NCBI RefSeq assembly: GCF_024298965.1
Contig: NZ_CP085193.1
Span: 4,154,001 to 4,218,000, forward strand
Reading direction: 5' to 3'
Origin: Streptomyces rapamycinicus NRRL 5491
GTDB lineage: Bacteria; Actinomycetota; Actinomycetes; Streptomycetales; Streptomycetaceae
DNA: 64,000 nucleotides
The translations under genes and the position numbers were made by a program. The notes beneath the pieces are model-generated. The model saw only the letters and a list, made by a program, of their open reading frames with translations, searched no databases and was not told where the DNA came from. Shown piece after piece: positions 36,384 to 43,881 of the stretch (position 1 is its first letter; each line of letters opens with the position of its first letter).

Positions 36384-37289
36384 ATGACCCCCATGACGTC
36401 GAAGCGAACCATCCTGGTGACCGGCGCGACCGGTCAGCAGGGTGGTGCCACCGCGAGGCGACTGCTCGCGGACGGCCGCCACGTACGCGCGCTCACCCGG
36501 GACACCACCAGCCCCGCGGCGGTCGCCCTCGCCTCGGCGGGCGCCGAATTGGTCGCGGGCGACCTGGACGACCGCGCCTCGCTCGACGCGGCGGCCCGCG
36601 GAGCCCACGGCGTCTTCAGCGTCCAGCCCACCCCCGGTATGCCGGGCCTGCCCGCGGAATACGGCCCCGACGACGAGGTACGGCGGGGCAGGAACGTGGC
36701 GGACGCGGCGCTGGCGGCCGGGGCCCAACTCCTCGTCTACGCCTCCGCGTTCGGCGCCGACGTCAACAGCGGGCTGTCGACGCTGGAGAGCAAGCGGCGC
36801 ATCGAGGAGCACATCGGCGCGATCGGCATGCCCGCGACCGTCCTGCGGCCCACGTCCTTCATGGAAAATCTCGTCCACCCCACCTGGGGTCTGCGGGGCG
36901 GGGCCCTGGCCACCCCCTACAACCCGGACACCCGCCAGCAGTTCATCGCGCTGTCCGACATCGCGGCCTTCGCCGCCCTCGCCTTCGACGACCCCGACCG
37001 CTTCCGCTCCCGCGCCTTCGACCTGGCGGGCGACACCCTCACCCCGCCGGAGACCGCCGCCGCCATCAGCCGGGCCACCGGACAGGAGGTCCCGTACGTC
37101 CACATCCCCCTCGATGCCGTACGCGCCCAGAGCGAGGAGGCGGCCCGCGGCATCCAGTCCCTCAACGACGGCATCTACCCCTTGGTCGACATCGATTCCC
37201 TGCGCGCTCTCCACCCCGGCCTGCTCACCTTCGAGGACTGGCTGACCCGGCACGGCACGGCCCGCCTCAAAGCCCTGCTGAACACGTAG
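36384..37289 (+). CDS. NmrA-like NAD(P)-binding Rossmann protein
   Basis: 301 residues. N-terminal dinucleotide motif ILVTGATGQQGGATARRLL (GxxGxxG type), DL-D at DLDDRASL, and the NmrA-like FSVQPTP loop. YASAFGAD with SKRRIEEHI and LRPTSFMENL complete the atypical-SDR pattern of NmrA/HSCARG proteins. These proteins are redox sensors or quinone-type reductases; the exact role here is unknown. The ATG has GGGAGCCC eight bases upstream. It is divergent from the TetR-zinc-tail regulator, a common arrangement for a regulated oxidoreductase. Confidence 0.9.
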   Translation: MTPMTSKRTILVTGATGQQGGATARRLLADGRHVRALTRDTTSPAAVALASAGAELVAGDLDDRASLDAAARGAHGVFSVQPTPGMPGLPAEYGPDDEVRRGRNVADAALAAGAQLLVYASAFGADVNSGLSTLESKRRIEEHIGAIGMPATVLRPTSFMENLVHPTWGLRGGALATPYNPDTRQQFIALSDIAAFAALAFDDPDRFRSRAFDLAGDTLTPPETAAAISRATGQEVPYVHIPLDAVRAQSEEAARGIQSLNDGIYPLVDIDSLRALHPGLLTFEDWLTRHGTARLKALLNT

Positions 37290-37393
37290 CCGCCGACAGG
37301 GCCACCCGAGCCGGGGAGAAATCAGATGACGCCCTATCAGCCTCCGACTAGCCTCGCCAGGTTGCCCTTTCGCGCCTTCAGGAGGAGACCGCC

Positions 37394-38374
37394 ATGGCCC
37401 AGCCGTTCCCGCCCGTCGAACCGTACGCGCACGGCCTCCTCGGGGTCGGCGACGGCAACCGGATCTACTGGGAGACCAGCGGGAATCCCCAGGGGAAGGC
37501 GGCCCTGTGGGTGCACGGCGGCCCCGGCAGCGGAGGGCGCCGCGGCGCTCGTGGGATGTTCGATCCCGAGGTCTTCCGGATCGTCCTGTTCGACCAGCGT
37601 GGCTGCGGTGAGAGCCTGCCGCACGCCTCCGACCCGTCCGTCAGCCTCGAGCACAACACCACCGACCACCTCATCGCCGATATGGAGCGACTGCGCGAGC
37701 ACCTGGGCATCGACCGCTGGCTCCTCTACGGCGGCTCCTGGGGCTCGACGCTGATCCTCGCCTACGCCGAGCGCTACCCCGAGCGGGTCTCCGAGGTCGT
37801 CATCTCGGGCGTCACCATGACCCGGCCGGACGAGATCGACTGGCTCTACCGCGGTGTCGGGCGCCTGTTGCCCGGCGCCTGGGAGACGTTCCGCGACGCG
37901 GTGCCGGAGGCGGAGCGGGGCGGCGGCCTCGTCGCGGCCTACGACCGGCTGGTGAACAGCCCGGACGAGGCCGTCCGGGTCGAGGCGACGCGGGCCTGGT
38001 GCGCTTGGGAGGACGCCGTCATCGCCCACGAAACACTGGGGCATCCGGGCTACTACAGCGACAAGACCGACGACGCGCTGATGGCCTTCGTCCGGATCTG
38101 CGCCCACTACTTCTCCCATGACGCGTGGCTCGAGGACGGACAACTCCTCCGTGACGCGCACCGGCTCGCCGGAATCCCCGCGGTGCTGATCCACGGGCGA
38201 CTCGACCTGGGCAGCCCGTTGCAGAGCGCGTGGGAGCTGTCCAAGGCCTGGCCGGACGCCGAGCTGAAGGTGATCGACGACTCGGGTCACACGGGCAGCC
38301 CCACGATGCGGGCCACGGTCCTGGAAGCGATTGCCCGCTTCGGTCGGTCACACCGTGTTGGGCTCCCGGATTAG
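37394..38374 (+). CDS. pip: proline iminopeptidase (alpha/beta hydrolase, S33)
   Basis: 326 residues; GGAGGAGACC precedes the ATG. S33 peptidase that removes N-terminal proline from peptides, cytoplasmic (no signal peptide). Oxyanion block WVHGGPGSGG, DQRGCGES, nucleophile elbow YGGSWGS (S115), charge-relay Asp in HGRLDLGSP, catalytic His in DSGHTGS. Length agrees with the family (about 315-330). The 3' end overlaps the convergent DUF397 gene by 27 bases. Confidence 0.93.
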   Translation: MAQPFPPVEPYAHGLLGVGDGNRIYWETSGNPQGKAALWVHGGPGSGGRRGARGMFDPEVFRIVLFDQRGCGESLPHASDPSVSLEHNTTDHLIADMERLREHLGIDRWLLYGGSWGSTLILAYAERYPERVSEVVISGVTMTRPDEIDWLYRGVGRLLPGAWETFRDAVPEAERGGGLVAAYDRLVNSPDEAVRVEATRAWCAWEDAVIAHETLGHPGYYSDKTDDALMAFVRICAHYFSHDAWLEDGQLLRDAHRLAGIPAVLIHGRLDLGSPLQSAWELSKAWPDAELKVIDDSGHTGSPTMRATVLEAIARFGRSHRVGLPD

Positions 38375-38539
38375 GGAACCCTGGAAGTCCGCCCAGGCGG
38401 CGGGGGTGAAGCGGAGTATTCGACCCTCCGGGTCCTTGGAGTCGCGTACCGCCACGGTGTTGGGCACGTTCGTGGCCACCTCGACGCATTCAAGCTGGGG
38501 GTTGCTGTAGCTCGACTTCCGGAAAACGAAGGGTGTCAC
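38348..38539 (-). CDS. DUF397 small protein (WhiJ-locus partner)
   Basis: 63 residues from a GTG that follows the XRE stop codon directly (TGA GTG). Signature FRKSSYSNPQLECVEVATN, VAVRDSKDPEG and FTPAAWADF define DUF397. Second gene of a two-gene unit with the XRE/DUF5753 regulator, translationally coupled. Family knowledge: the DUF397 protein binds or modulates its XRE partner (Scr2/WhiJ-associated). Its end overlaps the convergent pip gene. Confidence 0.92.
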   Translation of the reverse strand: MTPFVFRKSSYSNPQLECVEVATNVPNTVAVRDSKDPEGRILRFTPAAWADFQGSLIREPNTV

Positions 38540-39421
38540 TCAGAGTTCCTTGATGAGTCGCTCCAGGAACGCACGCGACTCGGGCTCGGGGAAGGCACGT
38601 TGTGCGGTCTTCTCGAAGATACTCACGTGCCGGGCGGCGCCATCGCCACCCTCGATCCACACGTGCGAGTACGACGACTCCACGTAGACCACGTCCATAG
38701 CTCCCGGTTCGGCGAACGAGAGCACATTGAACGAACCGCTGAGCCCTTCGACGAATCCTGCGCCGAAGGGAAGGATCTGGAGCGTGACATGGGGGCGCTC
38801 GCCCCAGTCGAGGAGCGTCGCCAACTGATCCCGCAGCATCTCGGGATCGAACGCCGCGATGCGCAGCGCGGCTTCGGGAATAACCGTCCAGAGCGACAGC
38901 GGCGGCTGCCCGGAAAGCCTGTGCTGCCGGGCGAGCCGCGCCGTCACGAACCTCTCGAACACCTCGGGATGCTCGTCCGGCAGCGCTGTACGCCGTAGGG
39001 CTCGGATGTAGCCAGGAGTCTGGAGCAGGCCCGGAATATAGGAGACCTGCCACGCCTTGATCGCGGTAGCGGCATTCTCCAGCGGCCCATACTCCTTCAT
39101 GGCACCAGGGATCTGGACATCGTTCCACCAGCCCTTGGCCTTGCGGCGCTCACGGTCGATGCGCGCCAACTCCAGGAGCGTGCCCACCGTCGCCGGATCG
39201 CTCGCGCCGTACAGCGTGCAGAGCGCCCGGATGTCCGGCTCACGCATGGGCACCCAGCCGCTCTCCATCTTGGCGACCTTCCCCGTGGACGCGGTGATGG
39301 CGTTCGCGGCTTGACCCTGCGTCAAACCGGCCGTGGTACGCAGTCGCAGAAGCTCCCCGCCAAGCTTCCGCCCCAGAACCGTTGAGACGCGGCTCCCTTG
39401 CGCGGATTGCACCTCTGCCAC
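38540..39421 (-). CDS. XRE-family regulator with DUF5753 (WhiJ-like)
   Basis: 293 residues from a GTG at 39421, preceded by GGGAGGATGCCGAG. Helix-turn-helix at residues 18-75 (LRLRTTAGLTQGQAANAITA, KVAKMESGWV), then DUF5753 (VSYIPGLLQTPGYIRALRRT, VTLQILPFGAGF). Paralogous in design to the regulator at 88-939. With the DUF397 gene and the divergent ATPase gene at 39610 it reproduces the three-part WhiJ/AbaA-like locus of Streptomyces. A perfect TGTGCGCACA palindrome lies 29 bases upstream (39450-39459). Confidence 0.92.
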   Translation of the reverse strand: MAEVQSAQGSRVSTVLGRKLGGELLRLRTTAGLTQGQAANAITASTGKVAKMESGWVPMREPDIRALCTLYGASDPATVGTLLELARIDRERRKAKGWWNDVQIPGAMKEYGPLENAATAIKAWQVSYIPGLLQTPGYIRALRRTALPDEHPEVFERFVTARLARQHRLSGQPPLSLWTVIPEAALRIAAFDPEMLRDQLATLLDWGERPHVTLQILPFGAGFVEGLSGSFNVLSFAEPGAMDVVYVESSYSHVWIEGGDGAARHVSIFEKTAQRAFPEPESRAFLERLIKEL

Positions 39422-39609
39422 CTCGGCATCCTCCCTGCTTTACGCCCAGTGTGCGCACAGGCACAGTCCGCACGCAAGATCGGTTACAAATTTCCCCGAG
39501 CGGATTGCCTCGTAGAACGAAAGGGGACTACCTTCCGTGATGAACCGCTCGCACAGGGACGCCAGTTGGCGGATGTGCTCCGCCCTGCCCTGCCCACTGG
39601 AGGTACGCG

Positions 39610-40065
39610 ATGGCATTCGCGCCCCAAGACCCCCGGATCCCGGACCCCAGCGACCCCGTCGTCCAGGAGGCCCGCGTCGACTACGTCCCGACACCGATAA
39701 GCGTGACCAGGGCCCGCCAGCACGCCACACGACTCATCGCCGACTGGGGGCATCCCGCACTCGCCGACGACACGGCGCTCATCGTGTCCGAGCTGGCCAC
39801 CAACGCCATGCGGCACGGACACGTACCCGGGCGGCTCTTCCGCGTGCAGCTCACGCTCACCAAAACCCGCCTGCGGATCGCCGTATCCGACCCCCGGAGC
39901 GAGCGGCTCCCCCGTCCCCGCCGCCCGTCGCCCCGCGACGCGCACGGCCGCGGCCTGCTCATCGTCCGCGCCCTCGCGGACCGCTGGGGTGTCCGCGAAC
40001 GCACCGTCGGCAAGGAGATCTGGGTCGAGCTGGACCTGACCGCGCCGCGACCCAAAACTTGCTGA
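39610..40065 (+). CDS. ATP-binding anti-sigma-like protein (HATPase_c, RsbW type)
   Basis: 151 residues; GGAGG seven bases before the ATG. GHKL ATPase fold with N box LIVSELATNAMRHG, G1-like VSDPRSE and G2-like HGRGLLIVRALADRWG. The single-domain size and motif order fit the RsbW-like kinases that accompany WhiJ-like regulators. It may act as an anti-sigma factor or protein kinase; its partner is not identifiable. Divergent from the XRE gene across 188 bases. Confidence 0.9.
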   Translation: MAFAPQDPRIPDPSDPVVQEARVDYVPTPISVTRARQHATRLIADWGHPALADDTALIVSELATNAMRHGHVPGRLFRVQLTLTKTRLRIAVSDPRSERLPRPRRPSPRDAHGRGLLIVRALADRWGVRERTVGKEIWVELDLTAPRPKTC

Positions 40066-40067
40066 GC

Positions 40068-40103
40068 CCGCATATTTGCGGAGCCCGCACGTTTTGTTAC
40101 GCT
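40068..40103 (+). promoter_or_regulatory. operator and leaderless-type promoter of the TetR gene
   Basis: CCGCA-TATT-TGCGG (40068-40081) is a perfect palindrome, embedded in two direct copies of GAGCCCGCA (40064-40072, 40081-40089) 17 bases apart. TACGCT (40098-40103) lies six bases before the ATG at 40110, as in leaderless streptomycete promoters. Probable autoregulatory region. Confidence 0.6.
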
Positions 40104-40109
40104 CGCCGC

Positions 40110-40718
40110 ATGGGACTGCGAGAGCGGAAGAAGGCTCAGACGCATGCCGCGCTCAGCTGGGCCGCGGTGCGGCTGACCGTGGAGCGTGGGTTCGACAAGG
40201 TCAAGGTGGAGGACATCGCCGAGGCCGCCGGGGTCTCGCCGCGTACGTTCAACAACTACTTCTCGAGCAAGGCCGAGGCCATCGCGTTCCGCCACCTCGA
40301 CCGGTGTTTGCGCGTCGCGGAGGAGTTGCGCGTACGGCCGGGTGAGCCGCTGTGGGACGCGATCACGGAATCCGTGCTGCGGCAGTTCGTGCCGGACGCG
40401 GCGGAGGCCGTCGATCCGCCCGTCGCGGACGCCGCGCAGTGGACGGCGGGTGTGCGGGTGATGGTCGCGGAACCGGCCCTGCGGGGCGAGATGTTGCGGG
40501 CCGGGGCCGTCGCCGAGGCCGAGATCGCGGCGGCCGTCGCGGAACGCACCGGCGGCGACCCGGAGCGGGACCTGTACCCGCACCTGGTCGCTTCCGCGGT
40601 CATGGGCGCGGTCAACACCGCCATCGCCCACCATCTCCGCACCGAGGGGACCGTGCCGGTGAGCCGCCTGCTCACGGACGCCCTCGCCCGGATCGCGGCG
40701 GGGCTTTCCACCCCGTAA
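40110..40718 (+). CDS. TetR-family regulator
   Basis: 202 residues. MGLRERKKAQTHAALSWAAV then ERGFDKVKVEDIAEAAGVSP and RTFNNYFSSKAEAI is the typical TetR helix-turn-helix. The ligand domain (residues 70-200) is unassigned. There is no ribosome site; TACGCT six bases before the ATG points to leaderless expression. It precedes the FAD monooxygenase gene by 42 bases in the same direction, so it is likely a repressor of that operon, relieved by an aromatic or hydrophobic compound. This is an inference from the common TetR/monooxygenase pairing. Confidence 0.9.
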   Translation: MGLRERKKAQTHAALSWAAVRLTVERGFDKVKVEDIAEAAGVSPRTFNNYFSSKAEAIAFRHLDRCLRVAEELRVRPGEPLWDAITESVLRQFVPDAAEAVDPPVADAAQWTAGVRVMVAEPALRGEMLRAGAVAEAEIAAAVAERTGGDPERDLYPHLVASAVMGAVNTAIAHHLRTEGTVPVSRLLTDALARIAAGLSTP

Positions 40719-40760
40719 GACCCCGCAAGCCCCCAACCAATCTGCCCCGAAGGGGAATTC

Positions 40761-42218
40761 ATGATCGAGGTCGTCATCGCAGGCGCGGGGCCCAACGGCC
40801 TGATGCTCGCCTGCGAACTCGCCCTGGCCGGTGTGCGCCCGGTCGTCCTGGAACGTCTCACCGAACCGGACGACAAGCAGCGTGCGAACGGACTGGTGGG
40901 CCAGGTCGTCCGCATGCTCGACCGGCGCGGACTGTACGAGCGGCTGACCGCGCCCGGCGAGCATGCGCCCGAACCGGCGCCCCGCTTCACCTTCGGCGCG
41001 TTCCCGCTCCACCTGAGCGACCTGCCGGACAACCCGCTCTACACGCTCCTGGTGCCGCAGCGCCGGATCGAGCGCATGCTCGCCGAGCGCGCGGCGGAGC
41101 TTGGCGTCGACATCCGCCGTGGCCACGAGGTCATCGGCCTGACACAGGGCGAGAAGTCGGTGACGGTCGAGCTGCGCGAGCAGGCGCCGATCGAGGCGGA
41201 GTTCGTGGTCGGCGCCGATGGCGGGCGCAGCGCGGTCCGCAAGCTCGCCGGGATCGCGTTCCCCGGTGTGACGACGGACGACTCGGTGTCGCGCAGCGCA
41301 CATGTGAGCGTGTCCCCGGGCGCGATCGGTGCCGATGGCGGGCTGACCGTGCCCGGTTTCGGCGTCATACCGCCGTACCAGCATCTGCGGACCGAGCGCG
41401 GGCTGATCGCCTGGGCGCCGTCCCCGGACGATGACCCGAAGCTGACCACCGTGGAATGGGGGCAGCCCGTCGAGGGCGAGGCGTCGCTGGACGAGCTGCG
41501 GGCCAGCGCCCGCCGGGTGCTCGGCGCGGACATCGCACTCGGCCCGCCGACCGGGCCGGGACCGCGTCTGATGCGGCGGCTCTTCGGCGGCAACACCCGG
41601 ATCGCCGAGCGGTACCGCGCGGGCCGCGTCCTGCTGCTCGGCGACGCCGCCCATGTGCACTCGGCGATCGGCGGCCCGGGGCTCAACCTGGGCCTCCAGG
41701 ACGCGGTGAACCTCGGCTGGAAACTGGCCGCCGAGGTGCGCGGCCACGCGGCGGAGGGGCTGCTCGACACGTACGAGTCGGAGCGGCACCCGGCGGCCCG
41801 GCGGGTCGCCATGCACACCCAGGCGCAGTCGCTGCTGACCCGGCCGGGCGGCGATGTGACGGCGCTGCGCGAACTGTTCGGCGAACTGCTCGACCTGCCC
41901 ACCACCCGGCAGCACATCGCGGGGCTGCTCTCCGGCGCGGACATCACCTACGCCATGGGCCCGGCCACCGGCCCCCTCGTCGGCCACTGGGCCCCGGACC
42001 TCCCGGGCCTCCGCGACCTGACCCGCGCCGCCCGCCCCCTCCTCCTGGACCCCACCGGCACCCTCGACCCGGGCCCCTGGTCACCCCACGTCGACACCGC
42101 GACCGTCCCCGGCCTCGACACCGCCCTGCTGCTCCGCCCCGACTGCTACGTCGCCTGGCAGGGCACCACGAACGACGGGCTGCACGAGGCCCTGGCCACC
42201 TGGTTCCGGGCCGCCTGA
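40761..42218 (+). CDS. FAD-dependent aromatic monooxygenase (PHBH/RdmE-like)
   Basis: 485 residues; GAAGGGGAATTC before the ATG. FAD/NAD-binding motif VVIAGAGPNGLMLACELALA, middle motif VVGADGGRSAVRKLAGI (DG), and the flavin ribityl motif LLLGDAAHVHSAIGGPGLNL. The C-terminal thioredoxin-like domain of this class is present (from about residue 400). Relatives hydroxylate polyketide aglycones or degrade or inactivate phenolics and rifamycin-type drugs. No other biosynthetic genes are nearby, so xenobiotic modification is more likely than a biosynthetic role. Likely controlled by the TetR gene upstream. Confidence 0.92.
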   Translation: MIEVVIAGAGPNGLMLACELALAGVRPVVLERLTEPDDKQRANGLVGQVVRMLDRRGLYERLTAPGEHAPEPAPRFTFGAFPLHLSDLPDNPLYTLLVPQRRIERMLAERAAELGVDIRRGHEVIGLTQGEKSVTVELREQAPIEAEFVVGADGGRSAVRKLAGIAFPGVTTDDSVSRSAHVSVSPGAIGADGGLTVPGFGVIPPYQHLRTERGLIAWAPSPDDDPKLTTVEWGQPVEGEASLDELRASARRVLGADIALGPPTGPGPRLMRRLFGGNTRIAERYRAGRVLLLGDAAHVHSAIGGPGLNLGLQDAVNLGWKLAAEVRGHAAEGLLDTYESERHPAARRVAMHTQAQSLLTRPGGDVTALRELFGELLDLPTTRQHIAGLLSGADITYAMGPATGPLVGHWAPDLPGLRDLTRAARPLLLDPTGTLDPGPWSPHVDTATVPGLDTALLLRPDCYVAWQGTTNDGLHEALATWFRAA

Positions 42219-42300
42219 ACCCGCCGCGGCCCCCGGTGCCGTGACCTCGACGTCCGATACCCGCCGGACCCGGCCGCCCGCGGCGGCCATGCTGGACCGC

Positions 42301-42927
42301 ATGGTCAACGCGTTTGAAGGGCTCATCGATCGGTTCCTCGGGGCCAGTGCCGAGTTCGAACGGAAGCTGCGGGCAGTGCGCTCCGAACAGTGGTCCTGGC
42401 CAACTCCCTGCACGGAGTGGAACGTGCGGCAGTTGGCCAACCACATGACGCGCGGAAACCTCAATTACGTGAGTCTGCTGCACGGCGGCGGCGCCGCCGA
42501 TTTCCTGCGGCTGCGGGACGCCGACGCGCTGGGCACGGATCCGGTCGGTGCGTACGCCCGGTCCGTCCGGGAGTGTGCCCAGGCGTTCGGCGAGCGGGGT
42601 GCTCTTCGGCGGATTCTGGACTATCCCCTGGGTCCGGTGACCGGCCAGCAGGCGCTTGCCGTGAGAATCACGGACAGCACCGTCCACACATGGGATCTCG
42701 CACGGGCTGTCAACGTGGACGACACGCTCGACGCGAGCCTCGTGGCGTGGATCGACGAACATCTCGAGGAGATCTACGCCGGTCTGGCGGAAACCCCCAC
42801 CGCAGCCGAAACCACTCACCGGTTCTTCGCCGCTCCCGAGGGCGTGCTCGCCCATGGCGCCTCCCCGCAGACGCGGCTGCTGCACCGAATGGGGAGGACG
42901 CCCGAGACGCCCGTACGAGGTCACTGA
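42301..42927 (+). CDS. TIGR03086-type metal-binding/maleylpyruvate-isomerase-like protein
   Basis: 208 residues from the ATG at 42301 (frame also open from GTG 42241 and ATG 42289; the family core begins near 42301). A DinB-like four-helix protein: WSWPTPCTEWNVRQLANHMT carries the conserved family block and the first metal-ligand His. TDSTVHTWDLARAV holds the second His region. Mycothiol-dependent maleylpyruvate isomerases and many functionally unknown actinobacterial proteins share this domain. It follows the monooxygenase by 82 bases in the same direction, which may link it to aromatic-compound or thiol detoxification, but no reaction is assigned. Confidence 0.82.
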   Translation: MVNAFEGLIDRFLGASAEFERKLRAVRSEQWSWPTPCTEWNVRQLANHMTRGNLNYVSLLHGGGAADFLRLRDADALGTDPVGAYARSVRECAQAFGERGALRRILDYPLGPVTGQQALAVRITDSTVHTWDLARAVNVDDTLDASLVAWIDEHLEEIYAGLAETPTAAETTHRFFAAPEGVLAHGASPQTRLLHRMGRTPETPVRGH

Positions 42928-42937
42928 GCCCGGTCGG

Positions 42938-43726
42938 CTACGCCTCGGCCACCACCACGTACAGCGTCGCGGAGGCGAAGAACGGGCCGTGGGCCAGGTG
43001 GTGCAGCCACTCGGCCGCCTGGTCCTCGGTGAGGTCGCCCGCCTCGACGGCACGGCGGGTGGTGCGCTCGAATCCGAAGACCCGGTCCGCCACGCGGGCA
43101 TCGCGGAAGACCTGGGTGGCCGGAACGACCTCCGGCACCCGGAACCCGGCGTCGGTGGCGAGGCGGGCGAGCCGGCGGCCGATGGTGGCGTTGCGGATCA
43201 CCCGCTCGGTGATGTGGCGGGTGTAGGCGCGGGAGAGCGCCGGGTCGGGATGGTCGACCACGAGGGTGTCCCAGTCGGGCTCGCCCATCACCAGCCGCCC
43301 GCCCGGCCGCAGGACCCGGTGGAACTCGGCGAGGGCGCGGGCCGGGTCGTCCACCCACTGCAGCACCCGGTCGGTGCGGGCGCGGTCCACCGCGACATCG
43401 TCCAGGGGGAGGGCGTGGACATCGCCCAGCCGCAGCTCGACGCACGGATGCGCGGCCGCGACGCGCTCCGCCGCCGCGTCCAGCATCTCCTGGTCACGGT
43501 CGACCCCGATGACCGTACCGCCGGGGACCACCGCCTCCGCGAGGGCCGGGAGATCGGCGCCGGGGCCGCAGCCCGCGTCGAGGACGGCCAGCCCGGCCCG
43601 GAGGTCGAGGGCGTCCAGCATCCGCCCCTTGTAGTCGCGTCCGGCGTCACTCGCGGCGAACCGGGTGAGGTAGTCGGCGGACGCGGGCCTGGTGGTCTCG
43701 AAGACGGAGGAGGCGGGAGAGGTCAT
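42938..43726 (-). CDS. SAM-dependent class I methyltransferase
   Basis: 262 residues from the ATG at 43726 (a TTG at 43738 is also in frame). Motif I VLDAGCGPGADLPALAEAV, acidic motif II VIGVDRDQEMLDAA, LRLGDVHALPL and the post-I motif FHRVLRPGGRLVMGEPDW identify a Rossmann-fold methyltransferase of the UbiE/ArsM-like group. The substrate is not predictable. It converges with the preceding gene (ten bases apart) and is divergent from the GT2 synthase. Confidence 0.9.
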   Translation of the reverse strand: MTSPASSVFETTRPASADYLTRFAASDAGRDYKGRMLDALDLRAGLAVLDAGCGPGADLPALAEAVVPGGTVIGVDRDQEMLDAAAERVAAAHPCVELRLGDVHALPLDDVAVDRARTDRVLQWVDDPARALAEFHRVLRPGGRLVMGEPDWDTLVVDHPDPALSRAYTRHITERVIRNATIGRRLARLATDAGFRVPEVVPATQVFRDARVADRVFGFERTTRRAVEAGDLTEDQAAEWLHHLAHGPFFASATLYVVVAEA

Positions 43727-43881
43727 CGCGTCAGTCAAGCAGAGCCGGGCCTCGGAGGCGGGCCTTCCGGATGCCCACTACGCGATCCGGCCACGCGGCG
43801 GGGAGCGTCCCGGGAATTCTTATCCATTCACGCTGCTTCACCGGGCCCGCCGCGCACCCGGCAACTACGGTGCGAGCAACC

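Noticed and set aside
40761..43726. Secondary-metabolite gene cluster around the FAD monooxygenase and methyltransferase
   Set aside because: No polyketide, peptide or terpene core enzyme lies nearby; the genes are in different orientations with separate controls.
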